Positions 51,498 to 59,619 of a DNA stretch of 60,277 nt are shown here, piece after piece. The DNA is taken from NCBI RefSeq assembly GCF_023895975.1, contig NZ_JALBWM010000018.1, positions 1 to 60,277 of the forward strand, given 5' to 3'. Made by a program: the position numbers and the translations under genes. The first letter of the stretch is position 1. Each line of letters starts with the position of its first letter. The stretch is from Microbulbifer okhotskensis. GTDB taxonomy: Bacteria; Pseudomonadota; Gammaproteobacteria; Pseudomonadales; Cellvibrionaceae. Under the pieces are notes generated by a model that searched no databases, was not told the origin of the DNA, and saw only the letters and a program-made list of their open reading frames with translations.

Positions 51498-52219
51498 CGG
51501 CCGGCCTGGATTCAGCTCGTTTTCGGCCACTGGCGGCTTCCCACATGAAGAGATAGCCATGGTTTCGGAGAAAACATTGCCATTCGGCCGGTGCGCGGGA
51601 ATGCCGCGTCATTGATAAAACTCAGCTGTTGAGATGACCCCCAACAACGAGAACCCGAGGGGAACTCACTAGCAACAACAGCCCGCGGTTATGCGGGTAA
51701 TTATCGCGAAGGTAAGACGGGCCGTGACCCGCAGCGCTTGAAAGGACGACTCAAACTTGCGTCCGGTTCTGCAGAAAATGACAAGCCAGCAACCGAACTG
51801 GCGACCAGGGCAGCATAGCTTCCGCAAGCCTGGTAGAAAATTAAGAAAGTAAGTATCAGCCAAAAGCTGAACTGCAGAATCTCTGACTATTGACGCAAAC
51901 CTTGCCGCCCAGCATGAAACAAACCAAGGGGCGGCGCCCAACCCTGCCATGGAAACCTGTGGCACCGGTACAGGGCAGTACTAACAAAAGGTACTGAAGG
52001 TACCAACGGATGGCGCGCTAGCAGCGCGTATCTGGAGTTTTTGCAGTGTGAAAAATAGGCGAACACCGATCTCTACAAGTCGCATAGATTCAAGGCGCGA
52101 CTGAGACGGTACAGCTTATATCCCTGCCCTGCTAGGTGGTCCTCTCCACCCGGCAGCCGACAAGCAAGTCTGTGAATAACGGTGTCCTGCCTTTGCGCAA
52201 CGCAAGGAAAAAGACACGC
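51498..52219 (+). promoter_or_regulatory. long 5' leader of rne
   Basis: No gene is seen here, but several small hairpins are: CCCGC/GCGGG (51682-51697), CGCGCT/AGCGCG (52014-52028) and a two-part hairpin CTGC-GGTGG/CCACC-GCAG (52129-52156). In E. coli the rne leader (361 nt) lets RNase E repress its own mRNA; this one would be about twice as long. The region between 51830 and 52010 is less structured. Autoregulation is inferred from the family, not seen. Confidence 0.6.
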
Positions 52220-55186
52220 ATGAAGAGAATGCTAATCAACGCAACCCAACCTGAAGAGTTGCGTGTTGCCCTGGTCGATGGCCAGTGGCTCTATGATCTG
52301 GATATTGAGAATCGTACTCGTCAACAGAAAAAAGCGAACATCTACAAAGGTAAAATTACCCGCGTAGAACCCTCCCTCGAGGCCGCATTCGTCGATTATG
52401 GCGAAGAGCGCCACGGCTTCCTCCCCCTGAAAGAAATCTCTCGCGAGTACTTTCTCAAGCAACCCAGGGATATCGAAGGCCGCATCAAAATCAAAGATGT
52501 TGTCAAAGAAGGAATGGAAGTCATTGTTCAGGTCGACAAAGAAGAGCGCGGCAACAAGGGCGCCGCTCTCACCACCTTTGTCAGCCTCGCCGGGCGCTAC
52601 CTGGTTCTGATGCCCAACAACCCTCGTGCCGGCGGAATTTCCCGCCGCATTGAAGGTGATGAACGTTCAGAGCTTCGTGACGCACTTTCCAGCGTAGATG
52701 TTCCCTCAGGAATGGGGATCATCGTACGCACAGCCGGTGTTGGCCGCAGTGGCGATGAGCTGCAGTGGGATCTGAACTACCTACTGCAGCTGTGGACCGC
52801 AATCAAGGAAGAAGCCGATACCTCCAGAGCGCCGCATTTCCTCTTCCAGGAAAGCAACGTCATTATCCGCGCCATCCGTGATTACATGCGCGACGATATT
52901 GGCGAGGTTATTGTTGACGACAAAGGTGCTTACCAGTTGGCAGCAGAGTTTGCCCGCCAAGTCATGCCTCACTACGCCAATAAGGTGAAGTACTACGAAG
53001 ACGCCATCCCCCTGTTCAATCGCTACCAGATCGAAAGCCAGATCGAAACCGCATTTGAGCGCGAAGTAAAACTGCCGTCCGGTGGCTCAATCGTCATTGA
53101 TGTCACCGAGGCCCTTGTCTCTATCGACATCAACTCCTCCCGCGCCACCAAGGGCGGCGATATCGAAGAGACCGCTCGCACGATCAATCTGGAAGCTGCC
53201 GATGAGATTGCCCGCCAGTTGCGTCTACGCGACATGGGCGGACTGGTAGTAATCGACTTTATCGACATGCAGAGCAAGTCCAGCCAGCGCGAAGTTGAAA
53301 AACGCATGGAAAAGGCCCTCGGCATGGATCGCGCCCGCGTTCAGGTCGGCCGCATCTCACGTTTCGGCCTGCTGGAAATGTCTCGCCAGCGCCTGCGTCC
53401 ATCCTTGGGAGAAACGACTTTCCGAGTCTGCCCTCGCTGCAGCGGGCAGGGCACTATTCGCGGCACAAAATCTCTCGCCCTCTCCATCCTTCGACTGGTA
53501 GAAGAAGAAGCGAAAAAAGAGCGCAGCGCAGAGATTCGCGCAATCACATCAGTGAATGTCGCCACCTATCTGCTCAATGAAAAGCGCAAAACGATTTCCC
53601 AAATCGAATCCCGCAACTCCACCCGTGTAGTTGTTGTCCCCAACGCTGAAATGGAAACGCCGCATTTTGAGGTTCAGCGCCTGCGCGACGACGACACAGC
53701 CACCCTGGAGACCTCTTACAAAATCTCCGGCACTGCCGAAGAAACAATGACCAAGAAAGAGGAAAAGCCGCAACGCACCCCCGCGCAGCCGGCCGTGCAG
53801 CAAATAGCTCATACTGCACCCGCGCCAACTCCCGAGAAGAAAGAAGAGCCGGGACTTTTCAGCCGACTGATGAGTGCAATTGCCTCCCTCTTCTCCACCA
53901 AGGAAGAGGAACCTAAGCAACAGCAGAAATCTACGAATCGTGGCAGGGACCAGCAGCAACGCAACCGCAATCGCAACCAGCGCGGAAATCGCAACGGTCG
54001 CCCGCCCCGCCGCAAAGATGATCGGCGCGAGGATAATAAGCGCGACGACCAACAGGAAGAGAGGCGTGCGACGAAATCCGATGAGCACGAAAATACATCT
54101 GAGCGCCAAGGTGAGGGTCAACGCCGCCGCCGTCGTCGTCGCAATGACAACCGTCGCAAAGACGACAACCGCACACAGGTAGTAGAGACTGAAAACACAA
54201 CTGAATCCACCGAACAAACCAACGACAGCTCCGAGCAGCAACGTCCATCACGTCGCCCAGGCAACGTGCGCGGCCGCCCTCAAACACGTCGTCGCGGTGG
54301 CCAACGTAGTGAAAATACCGCCGCAACTACCGTTGCGCACAACCAGGAAGAACTGGATCGCGAGGTAAACGAGGCAATCGACGAGGCCGAAGGCGAAGTT
54401 CGCAAAGGCCAGGGCTCAGTAAAAGAGGCTCGCACCGAGGCTCCAGTCAACAAACCCAAAGCGAGAGCCAAATCCACAGAGACAGAAAGGCCCCGGAGAG
54501 CACCCAAGCCTGCGGCAGCCGCCAAGCCTGCGATTACCATGCCGGCACGGACAGCCTTTGAGGAAAAACCGGAAACTAAAGAGCGAACCCGCGAGCCTGC
54601 CACCCAGCAGCCGAGCACCCCGAAAGCACCTCGCCCTGCAGTTACCGAACAGCAGCCAACAGCCGTTAAAAGCGAACAGCCGAAAGCCCCTGAAACCACC
54701 AAGGCTGTAGCCTCCGAGCCGGTCGCCGCTGCGGTGCAATTCCCCAAACAAAAGGCAACGAAAACTGAAGTGCCACCGGCGCCCCCAACCCAGGCCGCGC
54801 CTGCAGAGCCAGAAGCCGCCGAGGAAATTGTCCTGGAAGAAGCTCACGCTGCGGCAGAAGCCCTGCAAGAGCGGACCGACGTTAGCGCACCCGAAGCCCG
54901 GGAAGAAGCTATTGCGGTTGAACTCGCAGCCTCCGAGGAAGAACCCCAAGCTCCAAATCAAGGACGCGCAGGCAATGACCCACGGATTAACCCTCAACCG
55001 CTGAGTGAACTATCAATCGTCACCGAGCGCCGTCAAACCGGCTCCCAGCAAGCACTGGATACCGCGCAACCGGCAGCGATTGAGCACAAACCCCGAGCCC
55101 TGACTCGCCCGACCAACGATCCGCGCACAGCCCGCAAGGCAGAAGCCAACGCAGATATCGACCGCGACTCCGCAGAAGCGAGCTAA
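52220..55186 (+). CDS. rne: ribonuclease E
   Basis: 988 residues from ATG 52220 ([17 protein letters not shown], the usual N-terminus; AAGGA upstream). S1 domain (about 35-120, [20 protein letters not shown]), 5'-sensor/RNase H/DNase I-like catalytic core, with the catalytic Asp in [13 protein letters not shown] and VVIDFIDMQ (about 300-350), and the zinc link CPRCSGQG (about 404-411). An amphipathic membrane-binding helix ([15 protein letters not shown], about 545-560) follows, then a long disordered Arg-rich and Ala/Pro/Glu-rich scaffold for degradosome partners. Endonuclease for mRNA decay and rRNA/tRNA processing at the inner membrane. Confidence 0.96.
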   Translation: MKRMLINATQPEELRVALVDGQWLYDLDIENRTRQQKKANIYKGKITRVEPSLEAAFVDYGEERHGFLPLKEISREYFLKQPRDIEGRIKIKDVVKEGMEVIVQVDKEERGNKGAALTTFVSLAGRYLVLMPNNPRAGGISRRIEGDERSELRDALSSVDVPSGMGIIVRTAGVGRSGDELQWDLNYLLQLWTAIKEEADTSRAPHFLFQESNVIIRAIRDYMRDDIGEVIVDDKGAYQLAAEFARQVMPHYANKVKYYEDAIPLFNRYQIESQIETAFEREVKLPSGGSIVIDVTEALVSIDINSSRATKGGDIEETARTINLEAADEIARQLRLRDMGGLVVIDFIDMQSKSSQREVEKRMEKALGMDRARVQVGRISRFGLLEMSRQRLRPSLGETTFRVCPRCSGQGTIRGTKSLALSILRLVEEEAKKERSAEIRAITSVNVATYLLNEKRKTISQIESRNSTRVVVVPNAEMETPHFEVQRLRDDDTATLETSYKISGTAEETMTKKEEKPQRTPAQPAVQQIAHTAPAPTPEKKEEPGLFSRLMSAIASLFSTKEEEPKQQQKSTNRGRDQQQRNRNRNQRGNRNGRPPRRKDDRREDNKRDDQQEERRATKSDEHENTSERQGEGQRRRRRRRNDNRRKDDNRTQVVETENTTESTEQTNDSSEQQRPSRRPGNVRGRPQTRRRGGQRSENTAATTVAHNQEELDREVNEAIDEAEGEVRKGQGSVKEARTEAPVNKPKARAKSTETERPRRAPKPAAAAKPAITMPARTAFEEKPETKERTREPATQQPSTPKAPRPAVTEQQPTAVKSEQPKAPETTKAVASEPVAAAVQFPKQKATKTEVPPAPPTQAAPAEPEAAEEIVLEEAHAAAEALQERTDVSAPEAREEAIAVELAASEEEPQAPNQGRAGNDPRINPQPLSELSIVTERRQTGSQQALDTAQPAAIEHKPRALTRPTNDPRTARKAEANADIDRDSAEAS

Positions 55187-55200
55187 AAGATATCTAACCA

Positions 55201-55228
55201 AGCCGCCCCGTTTAACATCGGGGCGGCT
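55201..55228 (+). terminator. hairpin ending the rne transcript
   Basis: AGCCGCCCCG-TTTAACA-CGGGGCGGCT, a 10-bp GC-rich stem 14 bases after the rne stop, without a clear T-run. Confidence 0.75.
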
Positions 55229-55306
55229 TACCTCTGACAGCAAGCTTGAAGCTGGTCAATAAATCACCTAACTCATTGAACTACTTAAAAAAATTTTGAA
55301 TGGCGC

Positions 55307-55334
55307 TTGCATGTTCCAATAAGCCATGTATACT
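55307..55334 (+). promoter_or_regulatory. tRNA-Ser promoter
   Basis: TTGCAT (55307-55312), 16-base spacer, TATACT (55329-55334), then a GC-rich GCGC discriminator typical of stringently controlled stable-RNA promoters. The tRNA begins 15 bases beyond the -10. Confidence 0.75.
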
Positions 55335-55348
55335 GCGCAGCATAATTT

Positions 55349-55436
55349 GGTGGGGTGGCTGAGTGGCCGAAAGCGGCGGTCTTGAAAACCGTTGACTGTA
55401 ACAGGTCCCAGGGTTCGAATCCCTGCCCCACCGCCA
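55349..55436 (+). tRNA. tRNA-Ser(UGA)
   Basis: 88-base class II tRNA. Acceptor GGTGGGG pairs with CCCCACC, the discriminator is G and CCA is encoded. The anticodon loop CTTGAAA in stem CGGT/ACCG gives anticodon UGA. The variable arm is long, and the T arm contains GGTTCGAATCC. tRNA-Ser genes are common integration targets; the genes downstream look accessory. Confidence 0.97.
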
Positions 55437-55448
55437 TTTTTTGTACAG

Positions 55449-55475
55449 AAAGCCCTGATTTTTCAGGGCTTTTTT
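55449..55475 (+). terminator. terminator of the tRNA gene
   Basis: AGCCCTGA-TTTT-TCAGGGCT followed by TTTTT, 12 bases past the CCA end. Confidence 0.9.
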
Positions 55476-55572
55476 GTTTCTGCCTTTTGTGATCCCCCAC
55501 ACAGTCCCCCACTTATTTTTTGCTTGCCTGCAACGGTTGCGCACCTGTTGCACTGTGGGGCTCATAGGAGAG

Positions 55573-55770
55573 TTACTTCAATAGCTCCTTAAGTTGGGCC
55601 TGCCTCTCGTTGAGGGCGTTCAGCTCATCTACAAGGGCATTGGTTGCCGCATCCAGATTGTTTATCTGTACCTTTAACATGTCCCTTAGCTTCGGATCGG
55701 CAGTGTCTGCGGTCATATCAATAGTGTTCAAGCAAGCGCGTATCTCGGCTTCAACCTCTATGAATGTCAT
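55573..55770 (-). CDS. small hypothetical, probably coiled-coil
   Basis: 65 residues from ATG 55770 with a strong GAAGGAG upstream; the frame opens 9 codons earlier but that is not needed. Helical composition (VDELNALNERQAQLKELLK at the C-terminus) suggests a coiled coil. No family recognised. First gene of the putative island on the minus strand. Confidence 0.55.
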   Translation of the reverse strand: MTFIEVEAEIRACLNTIDMTADTADPKLRDMLKVQINNLDAATNALVDELNALNERQAQLKELLK

Positions 55771-55974
55771 GGTCCAACTCCTTCTTTCCGACGACACAGA
55801 AGCAATCTATTAAAATGCTGGATGAATATGCAGCATTCGGGACTGGATAAAGCCGGCGCCTCTTTCCTCGCGCTCAGGAAGTAAGGATATACGGGAGATG
55901 AGGGTGCTGGGCGGCACCTTGGAAGGCTTGTAGAAGCCGGATGGCTACTGCCGGAGGGACTTGGAGGGTGTGAC

Positions 55975-56097
55975 TTACTTGTCCAGCCCCGCCAATATCT
56001 GAGCTGGCTCTTCATAGAAGAATTTCACCCCTTTTTTCTCTACCATGTCATAGGCTCTCATTTTTCCCGCACCCCAGACAGTGAGAATAAGGTCCAT
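55975..56097 (-). CDS. possible 40-residue overlapping gene
   Basis: ATG at 56097 with AGGA 4 nt upstream; it reads MDLILTVWGAGKMRAYDMV and ends in EEPAQILAGLDK. It overlaps the end of the zinc-ribbon protein gene in another frame. The composition looks protein-like (no rare runs), but no family is recognised. It may be a short partner, or a remnant. Confidence 0.3.
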   Translation of the reverse strand: MDLILTVWGAGKMRAYDMVEKKGVKFFYEEPAQILAGLDK

Positions 56098-56392
56098 ATC
56101 TTCCTGTACGGAGCTCAATGAGCCCGCCACATTGAAAACAAGAAGCCTCCCCTCCCTGGTACCAGCGCCAAAGCTGCAGGCTTGGGGGAAGAGCCGTTAG
56201 TATCGACATCACAAGAAGCGCCAAACCAACCCAAGGTGCAACCCAGAGCGCCCCATCCACCACCTTTGCAAATATTGGGATTCCAGCCAAAACCCCGGGA
56301 AGAAGCTTCCCCAAGAAAAACATGGCTAGAATAGAAAATAGCAGCAAGAAAGCGGGCCACCCAAACAACTTCAATAACATCCGTGTCTGCAT
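56048..56392 (-). CDS. small membrane protein with topoisomerase-type zinc ribbon
   Basis: 114 residues. Two hydrophobic segments (about 10-35 and 48-70), then a C-terminal ribbon CFQCGGLIELRTGRYGPYSH ending CLGCG (about 85-110) with four Cys. The C..CGG-L--R-GRYG-F--C pattern resembles the DNA-binding zinc ribbons of topoisomerase I C-termini. A membrane-bound nucleic-acid- or metal-binding protein can be guessed; no function is known. Confidence 0.65.
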   Translation of the reverse strand: MQTRMLLKLFGWPAFLLLFSILAMFFLGKLLPGVLAGIPIFAKVVDGALWVAPWVGLALLVMSILTALPPSLQLWRWYQGGEASCFQCGGLIELRTGRYGPYSHCLGCGKNESL

Positions 56393-56462
56393 TTCAATTA
56401 CTTCCGTCCAGAATTGGCTTTCATTAACGCAGCAAATTGCTGCAACACATCTCTAAAAAGCT

Positions 56463-56960
56463 TCAGGCAAGAGCACTTACATCGCTTGTGAAGTAAATCC
56501 CAGCCAGCTGAGCCTTTTCCACCGCATCTCTAAAAACTTGGGAACAAATAAGATCAATGCCTACTGCTGGGGTTGCCTTATACAGGTCTCTGCCGACAGG
56601 CAACTCTTCTCCCTCATCCACCTTGAGTAAACAGTTAAAGAAATAATATTGACCTTGATCAGATTCCAATGGTAATAACTCACCAGCTTCCAACAAAAAT
56701 GGTTCCAATGCGGCCTTAGCCTTCTCGTTCAAAATGAGATTACCGGATGTATAGAATGACCAATCGGGTATCTCTGTCGCATCCTGGTTTTCTTTCAGGA
56801 CAAATTTGACCGGTTTCCAATACTCCTCAATGGGAAGGTTATGTATGGCTAAGTGCATTGCTACGCGACCGCCAATATGGGGGTCAAGCATCAACAAAAA
56901 CTCTTTACTATCCATCGAAAGGGTATGAAATCGGTTCATATTCTCATGAAGTTTATTCAT
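56463..56960 (-). CDS. Imm11-type immunity protein (DUF1629-like), candidate
   Basis: 165 residues with a C-terminal IDLICSQVFRDAVEKAQLAG IYFTSDV segment, which resembles the imm11/DUF1629 immunity family; an N-terminal stretch has PHIGGRVAMHLAIHNL. The start ATG at 56960 lies inside the stop of the upstream toxin-like gene (ATGA), with GGAG before it. The overlap is strong evidence that it is made together with the AHH nuclease and protects against it. Confidence 0.65.
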   Translation of the reverse strand: MNKLHENMNRFHTLSMDSKEFLLMLDPHIGGRVAMHLAIHNLPIEEYWKPVKFVLKENQDATEIPDWSFYTSGNLILNEKAKAALEPFLLEAGELLPLESDQGQYYFFNCLLKVDEGEELPVGRDLYKATPAVGIDLICSQVFRDAVEKAQLAGIYFTSDVSALA

Positions 56961-57691
56961 TTTCCGCTCCAGCTGGGGTCGGATCTTGAGGTCACTTGCT
57001 CTGGCTGAGTGCCGTCTTTTAAATGTGCCCGTAAAATCGACAGGGCCCCTCTCATGGCTTGCTCACTTGCTTTAAAGGAGACATTGGCATAGACCCATTT
57101 TTCATAGTTCAGAGTATGAATTTCTGAGTGGGCTGCTGTATTTGGATACGCCCAATGACCTTTGTCAGCCTTTGTGCGAGGCATCCAAACTCCGTTATCA
57201 GCGTCATTAACCCCAATGCCCTGCATATGCAACTCAACTCTTGCACGTGCGGCATCTTGGCCCTTACCTTTACCTTGCACCAAATGATGAGGAGTGAATC
57301 GGGGGCTTGGTTGGGGTCTACCATCCATGCGCATAAAGTTGGCTAACTTTTTAGTCGGATGATGTTTTTCATCAGCCAGTATCTCTTGCGCCTCCAACTG
57401 GCTTGCAAAATCACCTTCAGTTGCAACTCTTGCAGCCTGCCTATACTCCTCAAGCTGATGCTGGACCTCTACCTGAGTTAAAGCACGAAGCTTCTCATGC
57501 TTAAGGTGGAGGAGAGCAGATTCCAGCTGCTTTTCTCGCTTTGCCCGCTGCTCTTTCGTTTCATTCTCCAGCTGGGAGTTTTTACTGCTGTGGTAAGCTT
57601 TGGCTTTCCCCTCAAACTCTGTAATGGCGCGCTCTAAAGGGGTCATCTCATGATAATGAGGAGTGACCCGCTTTCCATGATCGTACTGCAT
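56957..57691 (-). CDS. AHH-type HNH/Endo VII nuclease toxin, candidate
   Basis: 244 residues. N-terminal half helical and charged (about 20-110, KEQRAKREKQLESALLHLKH), C-terminal half a nuclease of the AHH group of the HNH/Endo VII superfamily: RFTPHHLVQGKGKGQDAARA (131-150), then NDADNGVWMPRTKA and NTAAHSEIHTLNY (184-196), where His135/136, His188 and His192 are likely metal or catalytic residues. There is no VgrG, PAAR, RHS or signal peptide, so how it is delivered is open. Start ATG 57691 behind GAGGG. It overlaps its presumed immunity gene by ATGA. Confidence 0.72.
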   Translation of the reverse strand: MQYDHGKRVTPHYHEMTPLERAITEFEGKAKAYHSSKNSQLENETKEQRAKREKQLESALLHLKHEKLRALTQVEVQHQLEEYRQAARVATEGDFASQLEAQEILADEKHHPTKKLANFMRMDGRPQPSPRFTPHHLVQGKGKGQDAARARVELHMQGIGVNDADNGVWMPRTKADKGHWAYPNTAAHSEIHTLNYEKWVYANVSFKASEQAMRGALSILRAHLKDGTQPEQVTSRSDPSWSGK

Positions 57692-57717
57692 TGTCTTCCC
57701 TCACTACTTGACATCTT

Positions 57718-57761
57718 AACCTGTTATTTCGCGCGATTTCCCCATATCGCGCTATACAGTT
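57718..57761. repeat. hairpin upstream of the toxin gene
   Basis: GCGCGAT (57731-57737) and ATCGCGC form a 7-bp stem, flanked by AAC-TGT / ACA-GTT arms. Lies between the lipoprotein nuclease stop and the AHH gene start. Could be a terminator for the first or a regulatory site of the second. Confidence 0.45.
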
Positions 57762-57771
57762 CACCCTAAAT

Positions 57772-58317
57772 TTATTCCCTCAGAAGGGCTAAAACCTGAG
57801 CTGACTCTTCCCGAGAGAACTCCAACCCATACCTCTTCACTATCGCCATAAACCGCTGCACATAGATGGCCTGGACTGGTTCATAGGGTGGCATCCATTC
57901 ATCGGGGCCTTTGTCGCCCTTGCTTTGGTTCCGGCCATCATCGACCAGCCACAGGTTCTCAGGGTCTTCAGCAAACTGTCGCTTTAGCTCTACAGTCCAA
58001 TTGGCACCACCGTGCCCATGAGCCCATGAAAGAGGGACAATGTGTTCAACATCCAGGTCTGAGGCCAGGAAATAGAAATTCCCAGTGTAAGGGTCCAGCC
58101 ATAGGCCTGTATCGACCGTGCAACGCTTGGCATTGGTAAAGGTTACTGGAGCAAGGGAGAATTGAACCAGCAGCTCGTGGCGGGTGCTCTGGCAGTCCCG
58201 ATCAGTATCAGACCAGCGTGGCAGCCACTCATGACGGTCGTATTCATTGGTATTAGCTTCAGCCTCGAAACAGCCAGACAGAGCGGCGGATAAGATGATA
58301 GGTAGTATCAGGCGCAT
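57772..58317 (-). CDS. lipoprotein HNH nuclease (DUF1524/GmrSD C-terminal-like)
   Basis: 181 residues. Signal with lipobox LSGC (Cys16), so it should be anchored in a membrane facing the periplasm or outside. The HNH motif is DVEHIVPLSW (residues 89-98, catalytic His92) and the third part DGRNQSKGDKGPDEWMPP (127-144) with Asn130 and Lys133. Close to DUF1524-type nucleases, which degrade DNA. A surface DNase could take up or destroy environmental DNA; defence against incoming DNA is another option. Isolated gene with its own short 5' region. Confidence 0.8.
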   Translation of the reverse strand: MRLILPIILSAALSGCFEAEANTNEYDRHEWLPRWSDTDRDCQSTRHELLVQFSLAPVTFTNAKRCTVDTGLWLDPYTGNFYFLASDLDVEHIVPLSWAHGHGGANWTVELKRQFAEDPENLWLVDDGRNQSKGDKGPDEWMPPYEPVQAIYVQRFMAIVKRYGLEFSREESAQVLALLRE

Positions 58318-58388
58318 GACGACCCCTCACTGTTGTTTTGAGGAATCATATAAGACTGGTGGCGGAGCAACAAATACAAGAGATATCT

Positions 58389-58412
58389 CCAGCACTGCAT
58401 CAAAAGTGCTGG
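58389..58412 (-). terminator. hairpin after the GNAT gene
   Basis: CCAGCACT...AGTGCTGG, 8-bp arms with an 8-base loop, 12 bases beyond the GNAT stop. No T-run on the minus strand. Confidence 0.5.
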
Positions 58413-58424
58413 TCATATTCTAAG

Positions 58425-59003
58425 CTACTTTTTTGCGGGAGACGGCTTGAAAATCTGATACATGACCAACATGCCGTCACGGTCCTTGGTCAGCGGCTTA
58501 AACCCATGGTGTTCATATAGGTTTACAAGAGGCTTGTTGGCATCCTCACATTCAAGGAGTATTACACTCCCACCTATAGCCTTCTGGGCGCGCATTAAAA
58601 CTATGTATATTTCTTTTAATATGCGAGCCAAGTTAATACTTGTGGTAACCACTGCTTCATTTTTTGCTAACTGCCCTATTAGGAAGCCCCTCAGGCTTTG
58701 CCTGGGCATTCCGCCAGATACTTTCTTGGCTTGGTTTTTAGAGATCAGCGACCCTTCAAGGCTCACCTCCTTGAAAGATAGTGAGAAATAGCCGTGGACG
58801 ATGGGCTCATCATCTTCCCCTATAAAAATAAAAGTGCGGGAGTGATGGCTTTCCTCAAACCGAACAGACCTTTCCTGGAGAAACTTTTCTACGTCAAGAT
58901 TTCTCTTACATTTGAAGCTCTGAAGGATGACCTTAGCAGCCGCCTTTTTTTTATCTGAGCCGTCAAGAAAGTCTCTTAAAGAAATGAGAACTTCTGTAGT
59001 AAT
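58425..59003 (-). CDS. GNAT acetyltransferase, toxin-like, apparently starting at ATT
   Basis: 192 residues if read from ATT 59003-59001, 7 bases after AAGGAG. No ATG, GTG, TTG or CTG exists in frame between the stop at 59027-59025 and a GTG at 58766, which would delete the first 79 residues and half the fold. The full frame reads well: RTFIFIGEDDEPIVHGYFSL, then PRQSLRGFLIGQLAKN (residues 100-115, the acetyl-CoA loop region) and VILLECEDANKPLVNLYEHH before GF. It overlaps a small upstream gene by 28 bases. This resembles acetyltransferase toxins (TacT/AtaT type, acetylating aminoacyl-tRNA) with a small partner, but family membership is not proved. An A8 run (58952-58945 on the coding strand) invites slippage. 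Confidence 0.68.
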   Translation of the reverse strand: MTTEVLISLRDFLDGSDKKKAAAKVILQSFKCKRNLDVEKFLQERSVRFEESHHSRTFIFIGEDDEPIVHGYFSLSFKEVSLEGSLISKNQAKKVSGGMPRQSLRGFLIGQLAKNEAVVTTSINLARILKEIYIVLMRAQKAIGGSVILLECEDANKPLVNLYEHHGFKPLTKDRDGMLVMYQIFKPSPAKK

Positions 59004-59152
59004 CGCTGTACTCCTTCCCTGGATTCAGCATCAATATCCCTATCTTTTACTTCTATTTCTGGAAAATTATCACTCCGGAAGTCTTCTTCAATTCTTGCTA
59101 TATCCTCCGGATTAGTAACCACAAACGCCTTATCAAAGGATGCGGTAGCCAT
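58976..59152 (-). CDS. small partner of the GNAT gene, antitoxin candidate
   Basis: 58 residues from ATG 59152, behind a strong GGGAGG (the frame continues ten codons upstream). It starts MATASFDKAFVVTNPEDIAR and is acidic in the middle. No clear DNA-binding motif is seen. The 3' end overlaps the GNAT gene, and the GNAT ribosome site lies within it, so the two would be translated from one mRNA in antitoxin-then-toxin order. Confidence 0.6.
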   Translation of the reverse strand: MATASFDKAFVVTNPEDIARIEEDFRSDNFPEIEVKDRDIDAESREGVQRLLQKFSFL

Positions 59153-59429
59153 AACGACCTCCCTGTTTGTCTTATGGCGCATACGAAAACAAATTAACCT
59201 AGCTGTATGCAGACATCGATGCGGAGTTTACACATCTAAGAGTGTCCTGGGTTGTTTTACGCGTCAAAATTGACCCTTGAAATTATGCAGAATCATACGA
59301 TTCTCCTTGACAGCCCGGCATTCACCCCGCTCTCACATCCATAGTAAACCAAATCGAGATGAGTGGGGCGCCAATAGCAAGAAGTTTCCACTTCGGTTTG
59401 ATTGCCTTGAAGGAGGCGGAATATTCAAC
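59153..59429. other. gene-free spacer
   Basis: About 280 bases between the small partner gene (leftward) and small rightward genes. It should hold both promoters; TTGACC (59271-) with a weak -10 may drive the rightward one. Nothing else seen. Confidence 0.4.
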
Positions 59430-59498
59430 ATGGATACGGGGGAGCTCTATGAAGCACCCAAGTATAGCTCTACTAAAACGCCTCAAAGAAGGGCTTGA
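59430..59498 (+). CDS. possible 22-residue leader gene
   Basis: MDTGELYEAPKY and ending in PQRRA; ATG 59430, with a distant AAGGAGG. It overlaps the next small gene in another frame. Weakly supported; it might be a leader that couples translation. Confidence 0.25.
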   Translation: MDTGELYEAPKYSSTKTPQRRA

Positions 59499-59571
59499 GC
59501 AAATGGGCGAAACTCTGAATCGTATTGAAAAAGGTTTAGAGGCCCAAGCAAAAGAAAATAAAGCTGCCTAA
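59449..59571 (+). CDS. 40-residue helical protein
   Basis: ATG 59449 behind GGGGGAG. Reads MKHPSIALLKRLKEG then EQMGETLNRIEKGLEAQAK, strongly helical with heptad pattern. No family recognised. Possibly a phage- or island-borne small protein. Confidence 0.4.
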   Translation: MKHPSIALLKRLKEGLEQMGETLNRIEKGLEAQAKENKAA

Positions 59572-59593
59572 CCGCGTATCCTGTGAGATATAA

Positions 59594-59617
59594 AACCTCG
59601 CGCTTCGGCCCGAGGTT
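59594..59617. terminator. terminator between convergent small genes
   Basis: AACCTCG-CGCTTCGGCC-CGAGGTT, with a T-rich stretch on the plus strand (TATTTTATGG). It sits between convergent genes. Confidence 0.65.
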
Positions 59618-59619
59618 AC

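Noticed and set aside
51504..52219. A stable RNA gene (such as rnpB or tmRNA) in the rne upstream region
   Set aside because: None of the conserved sequences of these RNAs could be recognised; leader of rne is the simpler reading.
53549..54997. Several long hydrophobic or Cys/Gly-rich frames opposite the RNase E scaffold
   Set aside because: Produced by the repetitive Arg/Gln/Glu codons of rne; no independent signals.
55767..56015. 82-residue Ser/Pro-rich leftward frame after the tRNA
   Set aside because: Overlaps better-supported small genes at both ends and has shadow-like composition.
57718..59617. Integron attC sites between the small island genes
   Set aside because: Hairpins exist (57718-57761, 58389-58412, 59594-59617) and GCCTAAC occurs near 59567, but no matching GTTRRRY/RYYYAAC pairs flank them and gene orientation is mixed.
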